The notes: generated from the letters alone by a model not told the origin. 64,000 bases of DNA from an uncultured Corynebacterium sp. (GCF_946221105.1 NZ_CAMICL010000002.1:26929-90928); one strand, 5' to 3'. Counted from the first letter of the stretch, positions 16,908-26,436 are shown. Translations and numbers: made by a program.

Positions 16908-17573
16908 TTAATGCTTCGCGCTCCTATTGGCAGCGAAAAGCGCATCTAGGTTCTCAATCGCAACTTCGCAAGTACGGTCTTGACTGTTGTAACCATCTAA
17001 ACCGGAAGCCTCGGAAACGATCCCTCCGCGCGTCGTGTCAATCTGGGCGTAGCAGTGAGTTCCTATCCCGTTCTTGGGCCCGTAGACGAAGACATCGGGA
17101 AGTAGATCCGAGGAATATTGCTTCAAAATTGAGGTTTGCTCCTCAACAAACTTTTGACTCGCGTTGTTGTTTCCAAAACCCTCGCCGGGGAGATCGCTGT
17201 GTTTCGTGAAATTGCACGCACTCAAACCGCGCGCTAACCCCGCGTACTCCTCCGGGATCGGCTCGACGTTGTCGAAGCCGGCGGCGGCGAATTCCTCGGG
17301 CGATATCTCGGTGCAGGGGTCGAAGATGTCGTCGCCGAGGGTGTAGGGGTCAAAGTCGCCGATTTCGAGGGTGCCGCTTTTGAAGTGGAACGCGGCGGGA
17401 GCATCGGCAGAATCGCCAGCAGAACCGCCAATCGCACCGCCCGCTGCTTCGGCGCTGTGCTCGTTGTCCTGGTCGCTGGCGGTGGGGGCCGGAGGGGCGT
17501 CGATAGGCGAAGGCTCCGAAGCGCACCCCGCAAGTACCCCGCATGCCATGAGCCAAGCGATGTGGCGTTTCAT
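16908..17573 (-). CDS. DUF3558 family lipoprotein
   Basis: A 221-aa secreted lipoprotein. The signal MKRHIAWLMACGVLAGCAS has a lipobox (LAGC, Cys about 17), followed by a disordered Ala/Pro/Asp linker and a DUF3558-like domain with DPCTEISPEEFAAAGF and a second Cys at SACNF (probably one disulfide). GGAGGGG precedes ATG 17573. The Gly/Ala-rich gene follows 83 bp downstream on the same strand and may be co-transcribed. The family is envelope-associated in actinobacteria; the activity is unknown. Confidence 0.72.
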   Translation of the reverse strand: MKRHIAWLMACGVLAGCASEPSPIDAPPAPTASDQDNEHSAEAAGGAIGGSAGDSADAPAAFHFKSGTLEIGDFDPYTLGDDIFDPCTEISPEEFAAAGFDNVEPIPEEYAGLARGLSACNFTKHSDLPGEGFGNNNASQKFVEEQTSILKQYSSDLLPDVFVYGPKNGIGTHCYAQIDTTRGGIVSEASGLDGYNSQDRTCEVAIENLDALFAANRSAKH

Positions 17574-17593
17574 GTACCCCTCCAATAAAAAAG

Positions 17594-17665
17594 CTTCCCC
17601 ACCAGGACTCGAACCTAGAATGACGGTACCAAAAACCGTAGTGTTGCCGATTACACCATGGGGAA
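17594..17665 (-). tRNA. tRNA-Gln (anticodon UUG)
   Basis: A 72-nt cloverleaf on the minus strand. The acceptor stem TTCCCCA pairs with TGGGGAA, the discriminator is G, and the anticodon stem ACGGT/ACCGT encloses TTTTGGT, giving anticodon TTG. The T-loop is TTCGAGT. CCA is not encoded. A T-run follows the 3' end on the minus strand. Confidence 0.95.
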
Positions 17666-17742
17666 TAGCACCGCTGATTGTAGACCAGACCCGCCAACTG
17701 CCAAAGACGGGGTTAACACTACGACGCTCTAAGCTAGGGCGC

Positions 17743-18408
17743 ATGGCTCGAAGGCGAATGACGGCACCCCAGCGCAGAGATCAGTTGATCGGAGTGGGCA
17801 GGCAAGCATTTGCTGAGCGGGGCCTCGACGGCATTTCCATGGAGGAGATCGCGGCGCGCGCCGGGGTGTCCAAACCTGTGGTGTACGAGCATTTCGGCAG
17901 CAAGGAAGGCCTGTACCAGGAGGTTGTGCGGCTGGAGATGGCCCGGCTGGAGCACACGATTACGTCGAATATCCAGGCCGGCCCGTGGCGCGACCGCATC
18001 GAGCGCGGCGTGCTGGCGCTTTTGACCTACGTGGAGGAGGAAACGGACGGGTTTGTCATCCTCGCGCACGGGCAGCTGCCGGGGGAGGGCAGGACGTACT
18101 CGACGATCCTCAACCGCGTCACCGCCGAGGTGAGCTACCTGCTGGGGGAGGCATTTAAGCACCGCGGGCTCGACGAGTCGATGGCGGGGCTGTACGGTCA
18201 GGCGCTTGTGGGCACCGTCTCCAATTCGGCGCTGTGGTGGCTGGACGAGCGCACGCCCGACAAGCACACCGTGGCGGCGCACATTTCCAATCTGTGCTGG
18301 AACGGGTTGCGGGGGATGGAGGCGCAGCCGCGTGTGTACGGAAGCGGCGAGGCGAGCGAAAGCGCGAGCGACGAGACAAGCGGCGATACCGCAGAGAAGG
18401 ATGCGTAA
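17743..18408 (+). CDS. TetR family regulator
   Basis: A 221-aa repressor-type protein. The N-terminal HTH reads RRDQLIGVGRQAFAERGLDG, then SMEEIAARAGVSKPVVYEHF and GSKEGLYQEVV (about 8-55); the rest is the helical ligand domain and an acidic Ser/Glu tail. TAAGCT (17730-17735) ends 7 nt before ATG 17743 and there is no ribosome binding site, so it is leaderless. mfd begins 5 nt after its stop. The order glmU-tetR-mfd matches mycobacteria (Rv1018c-Rv1020 from memory). Ligand unknown. Confidence 0.88.
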   Translation: MARRRMTAPQRRDQLIGVGRQAFAERGLDGISMEEIAARAGVSKPVVYEHFGSKEGLYQEVVRLEMARLEHTITSNIQAGPWRDRIERGVLALLTYVEEETDGFVILAHGQLPGEGRTYSTILNRVTAEVSYLLGEAFKHRGLDESMAGLYGQALVGTVSNSALWWLDERTPDKHTVAAHISNLCWNGLRGMEAQPRVYGSGEASESASDETSGDTAEKDA

Positions 18409-18413
18409 GACAC

Positions 18414-21400
18414 ATGACTGACACCACCCCGCCCGTGTTGGGCGGTTTGCTCACCGCGGCGCTGACGGACCCGAAGCTGAAAGGCCTGGTCACGCACGTG
18501 GGCGAGGATTCGCTGCACGTCACTGGCATTGACCAGGTACGTTCTTGGGCTGCGGGCGCGATTGCGCGCGAGACGCCGGTGCTGCTTGTCACGGCCACCG
18601 GCCACGAGGCGGAGGACCTCGCCGCGGAGCTGAAGGCCATTTTGGGCGAGGAGAAGGTCGCGCAGTTCCCGGCATACGAGACGCTGCCGCACGAGCGTCT
18701 CTCGCCGGCGCCGGACATTGTGGGGCGCCGCTCGAAGGTGCTGTGGGACATGCCGCGCGTGATCGTCGCGGCGGCGCGCGCGGTGTGCCAGCCGGTGCTG
18801 CCGCCGGCGGAGCCTGTCAGCATCGCGGTGGATGAGGAGCACGACTTCGAGGAGCTGACCGCGCAGCTGGTGCACTTCGCGTACAACCATGTGGACATGG
18901 TGGCGTCGCGAGGCGAGTTCGCCACCCGCGGCGGCATCATCGACGTCTTCCCGACCACCGCGCAAAACCCTGTGCGCATCGAATTCTGGGGCGACGAAGT
19001 CACCGACATCCGCTCGTTCGCGGTCGCGGACCAGCGCACCATCGAGGAGGTGCGCGCGGTTGAGCTGCATCCTGCGAGGCAATTGCTTATCGACGACACC
19101 GTGGCCGCCAAAGCCGACGACCTCGCGCGAAAGTTCCCCTCGAACCCGACGTTGTCGTCGCTGCTCGCCCGCATCTCGGAAAAGCAGCCGGCGGATGGCA
19201 TGGAGGCGCTCATCCCGGCGCTGACGGACAAGCAGTACGCGGTGCTGCCGGAGCTTATGCCCGCAGGTTCCGTGGTGCTGGTGACCAACCCGGAGAAGGT
19301 GCGCACCCGCATTGCCGACTTGGAGGCGACGGACCGCGAGTTCCTCGAGGCCGGCTGGGAGGCCGCCGCCATGGGCGCCGAGGGCCCTGTGGTGGTGGAG
19401 GGCCTGGACGTGTCCGCCTCGTCGTACCGCTCGTACGAGTCGCTGGAGGTCTCCGCGTCCAAGACCGGCAACGCTTGGTGGACGTTTGCCCCGCCCGGCA
19501 TGTTCGCCGCCGACGACGCGGAGACGCTGCCACTGGAATTCGAGGCCGCGCCCGCGCCGAAGGGCGACCCGAAGGCGATCGAGCAGCTCTACGCCACCCT
19601 GAAACTCCACATCGGGCAGAACCACGGCAAGGTCGCGTTCGTGGCACCGGCGAAGGGCACGATCGACCGCATGGCGGAGCGCCTGCGCGAGCACGGCGTG
19701 TCCGCGCGCGTGGCCACACCCGGTTTGGAGCCGGTCGAGGGTGCGGTGACCTTGTACCAGGCGCTGTCGCACGCGGGCCTGGTCTTCGGCGGGCCGAACC
19801 TGGTCGTGGTCACCGAAACGGACGTCACCGGCAACCGCGTCGGCGATATCGCGGGTGCTAAACGACGCGCCCCGCGCCGCCGCAACCGCGTCGACCCCCT
19901 CGCACTGCAGCCTGGCGACTTCGTCGTGCACGACACCCACGGCATCGGCAAGTTCGTGAAGATGGCCGAGCGCACCGTCAAAGCCGGCGACGAGGACTCG
20001 CGCCGCGAATACATCGTGCTGGAGTACCAGCCTGCCAAGCGCGGCCAGCCCGGCGACCAGCTGTGGGTGCCAATGGAGTCTTTGGACCTGCTGAGTAAGT
20101 ACACCGGGGGCGAGAAACCGTCGCTAAGCAAGATGGGCGGCTCCGACTGGAAGTCCACTAAGCGCAAGGCGCGCGCCGCGGTGCGCGAGATCGCCGGCGA
20201 GCTGGTGGAGCTCTACGCCAAGCGCCAAGCCGCACCGGGCCACGCGTTCGCGCCGGACACCCCGTGGCAGCACGAGATGGAAGACGCCTTCCCGTTCGTG
20301 GAGACCGAAGACCAGCTCACCGCCATCGAAGCGGTGAAGTCGGACATGGAAAAGCCCACGCCGATGGACCGCGTCATCGTCGGTGATGTGGGCTTCGGCA
20401 AAACTGAGGTCGCCGTGCGCGCCGCGTTTAAGGCAGTCCAGGACGGCAAGCAGGTCGCGGTGCTCGTGCCCACGACCCTTCTGGCCCAGCAGCACTTCTC
20501 CACGTTTAGCCAGCGCATGGACGGCTTCGGCGTGACGGTGCGCGAGCTGTCGCGCTTTACCACCGCCGCCGATTCGAAGAAGATCATTTCGGGACTTGCG
20601 GACGGCTCGGTGGACATCGTCATCGGCACCCACCGCCTGCTGCAGACGGGCGTGCAGTGGAAGAACCTCGGCCTGATCATCGTGGACGAGGAGCAGCGCT
20701 TCGGCGTGGAGCACAAGGAGCACATCAAGGCGCTCAAATCGCACGTGGACGTGCTGACCATGACCGCAACGCCGATCCCGCGCACCCTGGAGATGTCTTT
20801 GACCGGCATCCGCGAGATGACCTCCATTACCACCGCGCCGGAGGACCGCCACCCGGTGTTGACCTATGTGGGCCCGCAGGAGGACAAGCAGGTCGCCGCC
20901 GCAATTCGCCGCGAGCTGCTCCGCGACGGGCAGGTGTTCTACATCCACAACAAGGTCTCCGACATTGAAAAGACCGCCCGCCAGCTGCGCGAGCTTGTCC
21001 CGGAGGCGCGCATCGTGGTCGCCCACGGCCAGATGAGCGAGCAGGTGCTCGAGCAGACCGTGCAGGGTTTTTGGAACCGCGACTACGACGTGATGGTCTG
21101 CACCACCATCGTCGAAACCGGCCTGGACATCGCCAACGCCAACACCCTGATCGTGGAAAACGCCCAGAACATGGGCTTGAGCCAGTTGCACCAGCTGCGC
21201 GGGCGCGTGGGCCGTTCCCGCGAGCGCGCCTACGCGTACTTTTTGTACCCGAAGGACAAAACGCTCACGGAGACCTCCTACGACCGCCTGGCCACCATCG
21301 CCCAGAACAACGATCTGGGCTCCGGCATCGCCGTGGCGCAAAAGGACCTGGAGATGCGCGGCGCCGGCAACGTGCTCGGCGCCGAGCAGTCCGGCCACAT

Positions 21401-22058
21401 CGCTGGGGTGGGCTTTGACATGTACGTCCGCCTGGTCAGCGAAGCCGTGGAAACCTTCAAGGGGCTCATGAGCGGCGAGCCCATCGACGCCACCGACAAG
21501 GGCCCGAAAGAGATCCGCGTGGACCTGCCCGTCGACGCCCACATCCCGGAGAGCTACATCAACTCCGAGCGTCTGCGCCTGGAGGTCTACCGCAAGCTCG
21601 CGGAAGCGCGCGACGACGACGCCCTGACCGCCGCCGCCGACGACATGATCGACCGCTTCGGCGCCCTGCCGAAAGAGGTCGAGCACCTCATGGCCGTAGC
21701 GCGACTGCGCAACCAGGCCCGCGAGGTCGGCGTTGCGGATGTGCTCACCCAGGGCAGTCGCATCAAGCTGCACCCGGTGGAGCTGCCAGACTCCAAGCAG
21801 GTGCGCCTGAAGCGCCTCTACCCGGGCGCGAACTTCCGCGCCGCGGCGAAAGCGCTGCAGGTGCCGATGCCGCGCGAGGGCGGGGCGAAGCGCGCGCTGA
21901 ATTCGCCGAACCTGCGCGACCTGGAGCTTTTGCAGTGGGTCGCCGACTTCATGACGGAGATGCTCGACGCCCCGAAGATCTCCGTCGCGGGTGCTGCCGC
22001 GGATGCTGCGGCCGCAGAAAAGGCGCCGAAGAAGAAGGTGTTCTCCGTCAGCGAGTAG
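18414..22058 (+). CDS. mfd: Transcription-repair coupling factor
   Basis: A DNA translocase of 1214 aa that removes stalled RNA polymerase and recruits UvrA. The N-terminal UvrB-like region shows FPAYETLPHERLSPAPD; the RNAP-interaction/CarD-like domain shows GDFVVHDTHGIGKFV (about 500). The RecG-like motor has Walker A GDVGFGKTEVAVRAAF, VDEEQRFGVEHKE and TMTATPIPRTL, then the TRCF C-terminal domain. Length is normal. It starts 5 nt after the TetR stop; an ATG at 18414 gives the canonical N-terminus. Confidence 0.97.
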   Translation: MTDTTPPVLGGLLTAALTDPKLKGLVTHVGEDSLHVTGIDQVRSWAAGAIARETPVLLVTATGHEAEDLAAELKAILGEEKVAQFPAYETLPHERLSPAPDIVGRRSKVLWDMPRVIVAAARAVCQPVLPPAEPVSIAVDEEHDFEELTAQLVHFAYNHVDMVASRGEFATRGGIIDVFPTTAQNPVRIEFWGDEVTDIRSFAVADQRTIEEVRAVELHPARQLLIDDTVAAKADDLARKFPSNPTLSSLLARISEKQPADGMEALIPALTDKQYAVLPELMPAGSVVLVTNPEKVRTRIADLEATDREFLEAGWEAAAMGAEGPVVVEGLDVSASSYRSYESLEVSASKTGNAWWTFAPPGMFAADDAETLPLEFEAAPAPKGDPKAIEQLYATLKLHIGQNHGKVAFVAPAKGTIDRMAERLREHGVSARVATPGLEPVEGAVTLYQALSHAGLVFGGPNLVVVTETDVTGNRVGDIAGAKRRAPRRRNRVDPLALQPGDFVVHDTHGIGKFVKMAERTVKAGDEDSRREYIVLEYQPAKRGQPGDQLWVPMESLDLLSKYTGGEKPSLSKMGGSDWKSTKRKARAAVREIAGELVELYAKRQAAPGHAFAPDTPWQHEMEDAFPFVETEDQLTAIEAVKSDMEKPTPMDRVIVGDVGFGKTEVAVRAAFKAVQDGKQVAVLVPTTLLAQQHFSTFSQRMDGFGVTVRELSRFTTAADSKKIISGLADGSVDIVIGTHRLLQTGVQWKNLGLIIVDEEQRFGVEHKEHIKALKSHVDVLTMTATPIPRTLEMSLTGIREMTSITTAPEDRHPVLTYVGPQEDKQVAAAIRRELLRDGQVFYIHNKVSDIEKTARQLRELVPEARIVVAHGQMSEQVLEQTVQGFWNRDYDVMVCTTIVETGLDIANANTLIVENAQNMGLSQLHQLRGRVGRSRERAYAYFLYPKDKTLTETSYDRLATIAQNNDLGSGIAVAQKDLEMRGAGNVLGAEQSGHIAGVGFDMYVRLVSEAVETFKGLMSGEPIDATDKGPKEIRVDLPVDAHIPESYINSERLRLEVYRKLAEARDDDALTAAADDMIDRFGALPKEVEHLMAVARLRNQAREVGVADVLTQGSRIKLHPVELPDSKQVRLKRLYPGANFRAAAKALQVPMPREGGAKRALNSPNLRDLELLQWVADFMTEMLDAPKISVAGAAADAAAAEKAPKKKVFSVSE

Positions 22059-22078
22059 CAGGGCTGCTGAGAGGCTGC

Positions 22079-22732
22079 CTAGAAGAACTGAGGCAGGATC
22101 AGCAGCATGCCGATACTCCACGTCAGGTGCGCCGCGATGGGGGAGTAGAGCCTGCCGGTCTTCACGGACTCGTAGTAGGTCACAGCCCCCAGCACGCCGG
22201 CGGCGAAGACCAGAAGCGGCACGCCCATCACGCAGGTGACCAGGCAGTAGGCCAGTGTGGACCACACGCCAGCCTGCACCACCGACTGACCCATGCCCCG
22301 CAGCTGGCGCGGCACCGCGTCGCGGAACACCATCTCCTCGCCGGCGCCGTTGACCACTAGCACCAGCAAAGTCAGGAAGTACCCGCCTTTGTTCGGGGTC
22401 TGCAGCAGCTCCGCGGCCGGGCCGGCCAGCAGTGGGATGTGCTGCACCACCAGCGCGCCGAGGACGAACACGAGCGCGAGGGTGGCGCCGATGAGGGTGC
22501 CGCGGAGGACGTCGAAAAGCTTGCGGGGCCCCGCGAACGCCTCGCGGTCACCCCACAGCCACCACGCGGCCGCGTAGACCACCGCCGTAAACGCGGTGGC
22601 CCAGTAGAAGCCAGCGGTGCCGTCGCCGGCGCGGCGCGCGAGAAAGAGGCCGAGTGCGCCGAGCGCACACGGCACCAAAAGCAGCCATTGCCTGGTCACG
22701 TGGGGTCTTTGTCCGTCAACTTCCGCAAACAC
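22079..22732 (-). CDS. CPBP family intramembrane metalloprotease
   Basis: A polytopic protein of about 217 aa with the Abi/CAAX protease motifs: GAGEEMVFRDAVPRQL (EExxxR), then aligned histidine motif SPIAAHLTW near the C-terminus. It probably cleaves or prenyl-processes membrane substrates; the partner is unknown. The start is uncertain: I favour GTG 22732, because TAACCT lies 8 nt upstream on the minus strand (leaderless pattern), over GTG 22699 or a TTG at 22762. Confidence 0.7.
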   Translation of the reverse strand: MFAEVDGQRPHVTRQWLLLVPCALGALGLFLARRAGDGTAGFYWATAFTAVVYAAAWWLWGDREAFAGPRKLFDVLRGTLIGATLALVFVLGALVVQHIPLLAGPAAELLQTPNKGGYFLTLLVLVVNGAGEEMVFRDAVPRQLRGMGQSVVQAGVWSTLAYCLVTCVMGVPLLVFAAGVLGAVTYYESVKTGRLYSPIAAHLTWSIGMLLILPQFF

Positions 22733-22775
22733 GGAAGCTAAGGTTACCGGCCCGCAGACCAAGCAATTCCGACAG

Positions 22776-24098
22776 CTACTTCACGGAGAAGATGATCATC
22801 TCGGTGTCGTCGGGTTTGCCGCGGTAGCGGCCGTCGTCGCCCGGGAAGTTGTTGTCCAGCGCGGTGAGGTAGCGGCCGTCCTCGAGCTGGACGATGGTCT
22901 CGACGCTGAGCAGCGCGAATTGGAACGGATCGCCGATGCCGTAGGCGCGGGCGTCGGAAACCATGCCGATCTTCCCCGGGTTGGCAATGTCGAGCAGGTC
23001 CGCCATCAGCTCCTTTTTCACCGTGGAGCCGGCTTCAGCGTCCGCGAAGTCCTTGACCTCGAAGACCTTCTTCAGCTGCGCTTCCGAGCCGCGGAAATCG
23101 TCGCGCTCGAGCACGAGCAGGCGGCCGTCCTTGGTCAAAAACGCGTCGCCGATCAGGGCGTCGTCGCCCTCTGCCACGTAGTTCCAGGTCTTGCCGGTGT
23201 ACTTGCCGGACTCGGTGTCGAACTGGGAGATCACGCGCACGCGCTTGTCGGTGGCGCTGTCCAGGTAGCCCTCGAAAATGGGGTACAGGTAGCGGCCGTC
23301 GGTGGCCATCGCCTCGAAGCCCTTGGAGTTGCGCAGGTTCGGCTTTTCGTCCTTGCCCAGGGTCGGGTTCGACGGGCTCTTGACGCCGGGGTAGGGGTAC
23401 GGGGCGTCGAGAAGCGTGCCGTCCTTATCAACGTGCAGGATGTAGGGGCCGAACTCCTCGCCGACCCAGAAGGTGCCGTCTTCGGCGCGGACGAAGGACT
23501 CCGGGTCGAAGTCGGCGCCGGTGAGCAGGCGGTCCTTGGTGTCGTTGTTGACGATCTCCCACGGGATCGTGTTGTTTGGGTCCTTCAACTCGATGTAGTC
23601 CAGCACTTCGATGCCGCCGACGTCCTTCGGGTTCTTCGCGGTCTCGGCGGTTTCCCAATTCGGCTTCACCGTGTAGATGCGCAGCAGGAAGTCCGAGGAG
23701 TTCTGCTTCGAGCCGAAGCCGTTGTCCGGCAGTGCGAAGAACTCGCCGTCGCCCTTTTCGATCATGCCGGAAAAGCCCGGGATGACCTGGCCTTTGAACG
23801 GGTGGGTCTGGCCGTTGCCGTCGAAAGCGTCCTTGCCGGAGTCCGGGCCCGGCGCCTGGTAGAGCGCAGACAGCTTCGCGCGGCCTTCAAGCACCGGCCC
23901 GTTGACCTCGGGCGCGGGCTCGGTGTGGGCGGCGCCGTCGCTGGAGCCGGTCGCTTCCGAGCTCCCGCCAGCGGCGGAACCGATCGCGCCGCCGACGAGG
24001 CCGCCGACAACGAACGCGCCCGCGACAGCCGCGATGAGCTGCTCGAGGTTGAGGTTCTTAATGATCTGGTCGAGCGGGGGAGGGAGCTGAATATTCAT
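22776..24098 (-). CDS. Esterase-like (phytase-like domain) exported protein
   Basis: A 440-aa protein with an N-terminal membrane segment (LIAAVAGAFVVGGLVGGAIG, about 20-39) and a low-complexity Gly/Ser linker. A beta-propeller-type domain follows, with IPGFSGMIEKGDGEFFALPD, DPESFVRAEDGTFWVGEEFGPY and GFEAMATDGRYLYPI, the pattern of the esterase-like activity of phytase family (PF13449). It is probably anchored at the cell surface. The substrate is unknown; a phosphoester is only a family-level guess. Confidence 0.72.
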   Translation of the reverse strand: MNIQLPPPLDQIIKNLNLEQLIAAVAGAFVVGGLVGGAIGSAAGGSSEATGSSDGAAHTEPAPEVNGPVLEGRAKLSALYQAPGPDSGKDAFDGNGQTHPFKGQVIPGFSGMIEKGDGEFFALPDNGFGSKQNSSDFLLRIYTVKPNWETAETAKNPKDVGGIEVLDYIELKDPNNTIPWEIVNNDTKDRLLTGADFDPESFVRAEDGTFWVGEEFGPYILHVDKDGTLLDAPYPYPGVKSPSNPTLGKDEKPNLRNSKGFEAMATDGRYLYPIFEGYLDSATDKRVRVISQFDTESGKYTGKTWNYVAEGDDALIGDAFLTKDGRLLVLERDDFRGSEAQLKKVFEVKDFADAEAGSTVKKELMADLLDIANPGKIGMVSDARAYGIGDPFQFALLSVETIVQLEDGRYLTALDNNFPGDDGRYRGKPDDTEMIIFSVK

Positions 24099-24257
24099 AT
24101 GCCACTGCCTTTACAATCGTGCGAAGCTGAGCGGAAAACTCAGGCGAAACTTAGTTTTCGCACAGCGAGTGTAAGGCGGGTCGGCCGGCTTCGCTCGGTG
24201 AAAACAGCCGACCGATTCCCGCCCGGAGGCGCGGGGGAAGTACGATATTTTCCCGTC

Positions 24258-24334
24258 GCCCCTATAGCCCAATTGGCAGAGGCAGCGGACTTAAAATCCG
24301 CCCAGTGTCGGTTCGAGCCCGACTGGGGGCACCA
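24258..24334 (+). tRNA. tRNA with UAA anticodon (Leu), short variable loop
   Basis: A 74-nt cloverleaf plus encoded CCA. GCCCCTA pairs with TGGGGGC (one G-T), the anticodon stem is GCGGA/TCCGC with loop CTTAAAA giving anticodon TAA, the T-arm is GTCGG/CCGAC with TTCGAGC, and the discriminator is A. The variable region is only 5 nt (CCAGT), unlike the long arm expected for leucine tRNAs. The SDR gene's stop codon starts at the next base. Confidence 0.85.
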
Positions 24335-25093
24335 CTACACGGCGGTGTATCCGCCGTCGGCGAGGTGGTAGGAGCCGTTGACGAACGACGCGTCGTCGGA
24401 AAGCAAGAAGCTCACCACCGCCGCGATCTCCTCGGGCTCGCCCAGGCGGCCAGCAGGATGCTTATCGACGAGCGCCTGGCGGGCCTCGCCCTGCGCCCGC
24501 TGAATCAGCGGCGTGTCAATGTACGCCGGACCCACGCAGTTGACCCGGATGCCGGTGGCGGCGTAATCCGCGGCCAGAGACTTGGTCAGCCCCACCACGC
24601 CGTGTTTCGCGGCGGTGTATGCCTCGATGCCGCCGGCGCGGCCCACGGAGCCGTGGATGGAGGACATGTTCACAATCGCGCATTGTTCCGTGTTGCCCTG
24701 CTCGAGGAACTGCTTGAGCTGGTAGTGGCAGCCGTAGGCCACGCCGGACAGGTTGATGGCGATGACCTTGTCCCAGTCGGCCAGGTCCTTGTCCGCAAGC
24801 GGGGTGTGGTCGCCCACGCCAGCGTTGTTCACTGCGAGGTGGAGCGCGCCGAACGTGTCCACGGCGAACTGCACGGCCGCCTCGTTGTCCTCCTTGCTGG
24901 CCACGTCCTGGCGGAACGCGGCCGCGGCACCACCGTCCGCCTCGATCGCGGCGGCGACGTCCTTGGCGGCGTCGTCGTTGATGTCGGCGACCACCACCTT
25001 GGCGCCCTCGCTGGCGAGACGCTTCGCGATGGCCTCACCGATGCCGGAGGCGCCGCCGGTGACCAGCGCAACTTTGTTTTCAAACTTGCTCAT
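24335..25093 (-). CDS. SDR family NAD(P)-dependent oxidoreductase
   Basis: A 252-aa classical short-chain dehydrogenase. Present are the cofactor motif TGGASGIGEAIAKRL (about 12-26), ADINDD after beta 2 (an Asp favouring NAD+), NNAGVGD, catalytic Ser in NMSSIHG, YTAAKHG (YxxxK) and a C-terminal GG-Y-TAV. The substrate is unknown; similarity to glucose 1-dehydrogenase or 3-ketoacyl reductase types is generic. Its stop codon abuts the convergent tRNA-Leu. Confidence 0.88.
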   Translation of the reverse strand: MSKFENKVALVTGGASGIGEAIAKRLASEGAKVVVADINDDAAKDVAAAIEADGGAAAAFRQDVASKEDNEAAVQFAVDTFGALHLAVNNAGVGDHTPLADKDLADWDKVIAINLSGVAYGCHYQLKQFLEQGNTEQCAIVNMSSIHGSVGRAGGIEAYTAAKHGVVGLTKSLAADYAATGIRVNCVGPAYIDTPLIQRAQGEARQALVDKHPAGRLGEPEEIAAVVSFLLSDDASFVNGSYHLADGGYTAV

Positions 25094-25176
25094 GACTGCT
25101 CCTTGACCTTCCGTGGGGATGCGGTGCAGCCAAAGTGTAAGCAGCCGCCGACCCTCCTGGGGCCGGTTTTGGGCAG

Positions 25177-25533
25177 CTACTTCTTCGCCGCGCCGAGCGC
25201 AGCCTTGATCAGCGGGATCTGCAGCGGCAGTCGCCCGATGGAGATGATCTGCTTCTGCCAGGGCTCGTTGCGCCACTGCCACGCCATCTGGAAGTTCGCC
25301 GGCCACACCGCCGCCAACAGCGCCGCGGCGAAATTGCCGCCGGCCGCGCGGGTTTTGGGATTCGCCAGTAGGGCAGCGGCGGCGAGCTCGGCCACGCCGG
25401 AGACGTACGTGTAGGTGCGTGCGGAGCCGGGGAGGGCGTCGGGCACGATGCCGTCGAAAGGCTGCGGCTTTGCAAAATGCAGCACGCCCGCGCCGGCGAA
25501 CAAGGGGATGAGGAACTTCTGCAACGGTGTCAT
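25177..25533 (-). CDS. DoxX-like membrane protein
   Basis: A 118-aa protein with about four short hydrophobic helices. The sequence FLIPLFAGAGVLHFAKPQPF, followed by VPDALPGSARTYTYVSGVAE, matches small DoxX-type proteins, a group with proposed roles in membrane redox balance. It lies between the SDR gene (83 bp upstream) and an SGNH hydrolase on the same strand. ATG 25533 was chosen from the start of the first helix. No cofactor site is visible. Confidence 0.65.
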   Translation of the reverse strand: MTPLQKFLIPLFAGAGVLHFAKPQPFDGIVPDALPGSARTYTYVSGVAELAAAALLANPKTRAAGGNFAAALLAAVWPANFQMAWQWRNEPWQKQIISIGRLPLQIPLIKAALGAAKK

Positions 25534-25559
25534 TGGTCTGAGCCTACGCCTGGGCTGCG

Positions 25560-26426
25560 TTACAGCGCGCGGGCGACTTGGTCGGCCACGAAGGCGGACC
25601 CGGCGCGGGAGGGGTGGAAGACCATGTTGTATCCCGCCGTAGTGGTGTCGATGAGGCCCGCGACCCAGCGGTCGGCGTCGCGCGCGCAGGTGCTGTGACC
25701 GGTGGACTGTGCGTTGATGTCCAAAAACGCAGCGCCGACTTGGAGCGCGGCTTCGCGCTGATTGTCGCGGTGGTGCTGCTCCCAGCCGTGCACCGTCGGA
25801 GTGGGCACGCCGAGCGGGAGGTTGGGTACCACGTTGAAGGCGCAAATCGCGCCGTTTGCTCCGGCCACCGAAAGCATGCCGGGGATGATGATCTTCGCGT
25901 TCGGCGCCGCGGCGCGGACTTTCACCGCGGCGGCGCGCATGTTGGCCAAGTACTGCTCGCGGGTGCGCGCGGCGTCGTAGGTGGTGCCGGGCTTGTCCAG
26001 TAGCGGGCGCCAGTGATCGTTGAAGCCGGCGCCCAACGTCACAGCCCGGGTGCCTGCGTTCAGCGCGCCGGTGTGCACAGCGTGGTCGATGCGGCCAAGC
26101 ATTTGCTCAGAGGTGATGCCGGCGCACGACCAGTCCGCAACCGCGGCGCCGGTGCGTGCACCGAGCTGGCTCGGCCAGTTGTCCGGGCCGTGGAGGCATC
26201 CGGATTCGCTCGGGTTGTTGCGGAGCACGCGTTCGGAGGAAGTGGAAGACAGGCTCGATCCATCGGTGAACCGCAGCACGGTGTTGAGGTACTGGTCCGG
26301 GTTAGCGGCGAACGAGTCGCCGAAGACCACCACGTTGCCCGCGGGCTGCGCGGTAGCGGGGGAGGCGGACGTGGCTGCAAGCAGCGCGACGAGGAATATG
26401 ACGGTACGGCGGATCAGTTGGCTCAC
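25560..26426 (-). CDS. Secreted SGNH/GDSL hydrolase
   Basis: A 288-aa exported esterase. A signal peptide (RRTVIFLVALLAATSASPATA, cleavage near residue 26) precedes block I VVVFGDSFAANPDQY with the nucleophilic Ser; block III GAGFNDHW and the terminal HPSRAGSAFVADQ catalytic Asp/Ser-His region are present. Cysteine pairs suggest disulfides. Actinobacterial relatives act on cell-wall lipids or acyl sugars; the substrate is not determined. GTG start at 26426, 10 nt after the photolyase stop. Confidence 0.8.
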   Translation of the reverse strand: MSQLIRRTVIFLVALLAATSASPATAQPAGNVVVFGDSFAANPDQYLNTVLRFTDGSSLSSTSSERVLRNNPSESGCLHGPDNWPSQLGARTGAAVADWSCAGITSEQMLGRIDHAVHTGALNAGTRAVTLGAGFNDHWRPLLDKPGTTYDAARTREQYLANMRAAAVKVRAAAPNAKIIIPGMLSVAGANGAICAFNVVPNLPLGVPTPTVHGWEQHHRDNQREAALQVGAAFLDINAQSTGHSTCARDADRWVAGLIDTTTAGYNMVFHPSRAGSAFVADQVARAL

Positions 26427-26436
26427 GCGGCCGATC

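Noticed and set aside
18155..19940. Long open frames antisense to mfd
   Set aside because: They are high-GC shadow frames of mfd, with skewed Arg/His/Gln composition, no family motif and no ribosome binding site. The same holds for other long antisense frames such as those over glmU, glyA and fum.
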